10,000 nucleotides of DNA from Chromera velia (lineage: Eukaryota; Sar; Chromeraceae): contig JAHBMJ010005102.1 of the NCBI GenBank assembly GCA_018398765.1, positions 12,501 through 22,500 of the forward strand. The letters are read 5' to 3'. The stretch's first letter is position 1. Every line of letters begins with the position of its first letter. Below, piece by piece: positions 7,312 to 10,000 of this stretch. The position numbers and the translations under genes are program-made. The notes beneath the pieces are model-generated. The model searched no databases and had not been told where the DNA came from. It worked only from the letters and a program-made list of their open reading frames with translations.

Positions 7312-9332
7312 TCAGTCAGCCAATCTCTCCTGCGTCCATCCCTGAGACCCTGGCTAAGAGAGTTAAGGGCCTAGCAGGTGAATGGGAAAGGAAGTCAGCA
7401 CAACCGGGGGAGAGGAAGCAGAGGGGTAGAAAGAAATCCAATAAACAAAGAAAAGGATAGATAGCCACCCATTGGTGGGACCGGGAGTGTAAAGAAATGA
7501 ATGAAAGGGTAAGGAAGGCCGAGAGAGAACTAAAAACACAAACAGTGGGTAGACGAAGTAATGATAAATCCAGAAAAGAAAGAATGAGACATAAAGACAA
7601 GCTGGTAAGGGAAAAGGGAAGCTTGATCGCAAGGAAAAGAAAGGCATATGCGTGTGCACAGGTAGAGCATTTTACCTAAGAGGCCGCTAGGGACCCCTCA
7701 GCGGTATGGAAGTGGAAGAGGGTGCAACAGATGGGAGGGGATGGAGCGGGGAACAGACCGTCGGCAGATGCTTTCTCCAATTTCTGGGCGTCGGTGTTTG
7801 AAAGAGAGGGACTTCCCAACCTCCCCCTACCCTCCAGCTCTCCTCCTCCCCCTCGGTCTTCTTTCTTCTCCCTTTCCCTATGTGAGACGGTCATAAAAAA
7901 AGTAAACCGAAATAAGCGGGCTGAGCTTGAAGGTCTCTCTCTTAAACATGCTGTTCTGTGTTTCGGGTCGTCGCGTCTCTTCCGTTTTCTTCTCTTTATT
8001 TTTTTAAATCTCTTTCATCTCTTCTCTTACTGGCCGTCTACATGGAACTTCATTCGCATTGTCCCAGTCCCTAAAAGCCCTGTGTCTCTGCTAGTGGATG
8101 AATGGAGGCCTATTCATATAGCAACCCTTCTGGCTAAGCTCTTTACTTTGTTGATGGATTATCGCCTCCGTCTGAGAGCAAGGATAGACGACAGACAGAT
8201 AGGATTCAGAAAGGGAGTGGGGACTAGAGGGGCCATTCATGCTTTGTTTGCCCTTTTTGAAACTTCCAGAAACAAAAAGAGACCTTTATTCGCATGTTTC
8301 GCAGACTTTAACAAGGCATTTGATAGAGTTGACAGAAAGAAATTGATCCAGAGACTTAAAGAGGAGGAGCTTTCAGAAGGAGACATTAATATGATCCATG
8401 CAATGTATATCAAGGTCATGGGGAAGATTGACGGGTCGGAAAGTATATTTGAAGAGGGAACAGGGGTAAAACAAGGTGACCCTCTCTCTTTTCTCCTATT
8501 TCTTCTCTTCATCAATAATTTGCATACCTCAGTTAGTCTCCAGAGTAGAAATCGAGGGGAGGATTCATCCCAGGAAGTGGGAGACCTTCTGATAGAGAGC
8601 ATCGGTTATGCAGATGATCTCGTAATCTTTGGGCACTCCCCCCACGACCTCCAAAAGAGAATGGATCGGTTGGCCATGTATTATAACATGTGGGGTCTGA
8701 CAGTGAATTAAAAAAAAACGAAAGTGATGAGATTAGCAGGCAGGGGGGGGGAGGAAGAAATTCTTTTCAAGGGTTGGATGGTCAAATGGGTAGAAAGTTA
8801 CAGATACTTAGGTTGTCAGGTCTTCTGTGATGCGAACCCTCGTAAGTCTGTGACTGCCAGACTTGAAGCTGCAGAGAGGGGAGTGGGAGGGGCTATGGGT
8901 TTGTACGCATCAATAGGGACACTCTCCCCACATAGTCGTATGTCCCTCTTCAGGGGGATATGGGAACCCGCCGCCACTTCTTCCCTTGAAGCCCTCCCGA
9001 TTCGAGAATCTGACATCCAATGCTTAGACTCTCTTCAGCTTCGTTTTGTGCATTGGTCTCTCCATCTGCCCTGGAATTCTTTTGTCTTTCCCACCCTTGC
9101 AGCCGTTGAGCTGAGGCCTATGAGAGAGATTCTCAGTGTCAGAGTGGGGGGGTATTTGAGAAGTCTTTCCCTTGCGCGATTGGCTTTGCTTCAAGCGCTG
9201 TAGGCATGCCACAGGAGGGGGGAGCTTAGAGCGTGGTCGGGGTCGGCAAAGAGGCTTGTGCAACCCGTCATTTCTGCCCTTCTTAAAGGTGAACCTGATG
9301 AGGTTGATTTTAGAACCTCAGATAGCAGCTGA
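7312..9332 (+). pseudogene. Reverse transcriptase of the LINE, with several in-frame stops
   Basis: This part copies element RNA into DNA at the nicked target. In frame 0 it starts with the linker typical of LINEs between endonuclease and RT, including WWDREC (near 7473) and a Lys/Arg/Glu helix. RT motifs follow: the segment equivalent to NKAPGPDGI reads NKRAELEGL (7911-7937); WRPIHIATLLAKLF is the fingers motif near 8104; RQIGFRKGVGT near 8198; motif A FADFNKAFD (first Asp codon 8304); motif B GVKQGDPLS (8463-8489); motif C YADD (8607-8618); and the thumb-proximal FKGW/YRYLG near 8769-8813. The catalytic Asp residues are all present. In-frame stops are TAG 7458-7460, TAA 7677-7679, TAA 8709-8711 (next to an A9 run, within the VN-KKTKVM motif), TAG 9201-9203 and TGA 9330-9332. 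Sequence before and after each of the first four is in the same frame, so these are nonsense changes rather than indels. No RNase H domain is seen. Confidence 0.92.
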
Positions 9333-9969
9333 GAAGGGGGACGAGAAGTAAAAAAGTCAACGAATGGTTGGGAGACTGGGCAAACCCGGTCTCCGTGTGG
9401 AAAGAAGAGGGGGGAGACAAGGTAGACAAGGAATGCATGGCGTGTCTTTTCCTCCGTCTGTCTGCCTGACTGATTATCAGAAGGAGAATAGAAGCAGCCA
9501 ACGCTTTGTAAAACTGGTTCTAGGAAGCCTGGCGGAGGGGAAGGGGGGCTTAAGGTCTCTTTCGGTTGAACCACTCACCAAGCAGTTCCTGGCATCCCCC
9601 GGGGCAGTTTTCCACCCTGTGTTATGCGCCGTTGTTGGAGGGGGGGCAAACCATGGGGGGAAGGTTGAATCAGTTTGCAAGGCCTGTGAAGAGAAAACTT
9701 GTGAAAAACTGATTGACGACCCGATTCACCGCCTGACAACTTGTGTTCGAATGGAAGTGCCGCGGGGGAGACTGAGCGATCTCTGGTATAGGCGACTGGA
9801 GCATATGTCGATAGAAGAAGTGTGTGAGCACGGAGAGAAACAGGAGGCCCGAGGGGGTAGAGGGTTGGGGCAGGCCGAGGAGCGTGTAAGGCGGTACTTC
9901 TCGCTTCTTCTTCAGAGGGATGCCAGAAAGGCCAGTGCCCTCATTGCTGCATGCCTAGGACCAGACTGA
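9333..9969 (+). pseudogene. C-terminal region of the LINE protein with a Cys/His knuckle
   Basis: Coherent reading continues after the RT but changes frame. Frame 2 reads VNEWLGDWANPVSVWKEEGG from 9356 to about 9470, then frame 1 is coherent from about 9470 (LTDYQKENRSSQRFVKLVLG) to TGA 9967-9969. Frame 1 contains a zinc-knuckle-like arrangement C-x2-C-x13-H-x4-C (codons 9676, 9685, 9727, 9742), with an extra Cys at 9700. LINEs of several clades end with such a motif (the zf-RVT type), thought to bind RNA or target DNA. After it comes a charged helical tail of about 75 residues. The final TGA is taken as the end of the element protein because it closes the open frame and no further coding follows in view. 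Confidence 0.65.
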
Positions 9970-10000
9970 TCGATCCTGGGGAGCAGCACTTTGCTAGCTA
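9970..10000 (+). other. Start of 3' UTR or flank
   Basis: The last 31 bases follow the terminal TGA and contain ATCGATCCTGGGG and a GCTAGC palindrome (9993-9998). No polyA signal, 3' repeat or target-site duplication is visible before the window ends, so the 3' boundary of the element is unknown. Confidence 0.4.

Larger units (their letters stand above)
1277..9969 (+). mobile_element. Degraded non-LTR retrotransposon (LINE) with AP endonuclease and reverse transcriptase
   Basis: The + strand encodes, in order, an AP-type endonuclease and a LINE-type reverse transcriptase with a C-terminal Cys/His motif, the standard layout of APE-class LINEs. Upstream of the endonuclease lies about 4.8 kb of protein-like sequence with Pro-, Ser- and charge-rich segments, a UBA-like module and two chromodomain-like modules. 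The coherent frames run 2 (1277-1890), undecided, 1 (about 2530-4105), 0 (4105-4385), 2 (4385-7295), 0 (7300-9330), 2 (9340-9470) and 1 (9470-9969), counting frame as position modulo 3. No LTR, RNase H or integrase is seen. The 5' end and the 3' tail are not defined; 9969 is simply the last in-frame TGA. I cannot assign a clade. The LINE identity is firm; treating the whole span as one element is inference. Confidence 0.85.

Noticed and set aside
1277-9969. LTR retrotransposon or endogenous retrovirus
   Set aside because: There is no protease, RNase H, integrase or LTR. The endonuclease is of the APE type and the RT is of the LINE type, although chromodomain-like modules are more usual in Ty3/gypsy elements.

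Overview
The window looks like eukaryotic nuclear DNA. It has no prokaryotic-style gene packing, no convincing ribosome-binding sites or operons, long purine or pyrimidine simple-sequence tracts, and almost all of it is one degraded non-LTR retrotransposon (LINE) on the + strand. I cannot name the host. The Ser/Pro/Glu-rich, low-complexity protein style would fit an alga or another protist as well as other eukaryotes, and that is only an impression.

Layout. Bases 1-1270 carry no gene I can support; they may be the flank, 5' UTR or promoter of the element. From about 1277 to 9969 the + strand reads as one long protein, provided in-frame stops and frame changes are bridged. The order is: a charged N-terminal segment (1277-1890); a stretch where no single frame wins (1890-2530); a Pro-rich segment with 15-residue repeats, a charged coiled-coil-like duplication and a UBA/NAC-alpha-like helical module (2530-4105); Ser-tract linkers encoded by TTC/TCT-rich DNA (4021-5020); a four-cysteine motif followed by two chromodomain-like modules (5471-5866); an AP-type endonuclease (about 6116-7060); a linker (7060-7740); a reverse transcriptase with YADD (about 7740-9200); and a C-terminal zinc-knuckle region (9360-9969). 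The last 31 bases are the start of the 3' flank or UTR.

How the parts work together, from LINE biology: the endonuclease nicks target DNA, the reverse transcriptase primes on the nick and copies the element RNA, and the N-terminal and zinc-binding parts would bind nucleic acid or chromatin. The unusual part is the N-terminal half. Chromodomain-like and UBA-like modules are not standard LINE components, and they could serve chromatin targeting or protein contacts.

State of the copy: it is not intact. I count at least fifteen in-frame stops and about five or six frame changes, two of which fall at homopolymer runs (G10 at 4099, C11 at 7293). The endonuclease and RT catalytic motifs nevertheless remain readable, so the copy is probably fairly young, or the assembly carries indel errors. 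All motif calls were made by eye; no database search or computation was run.
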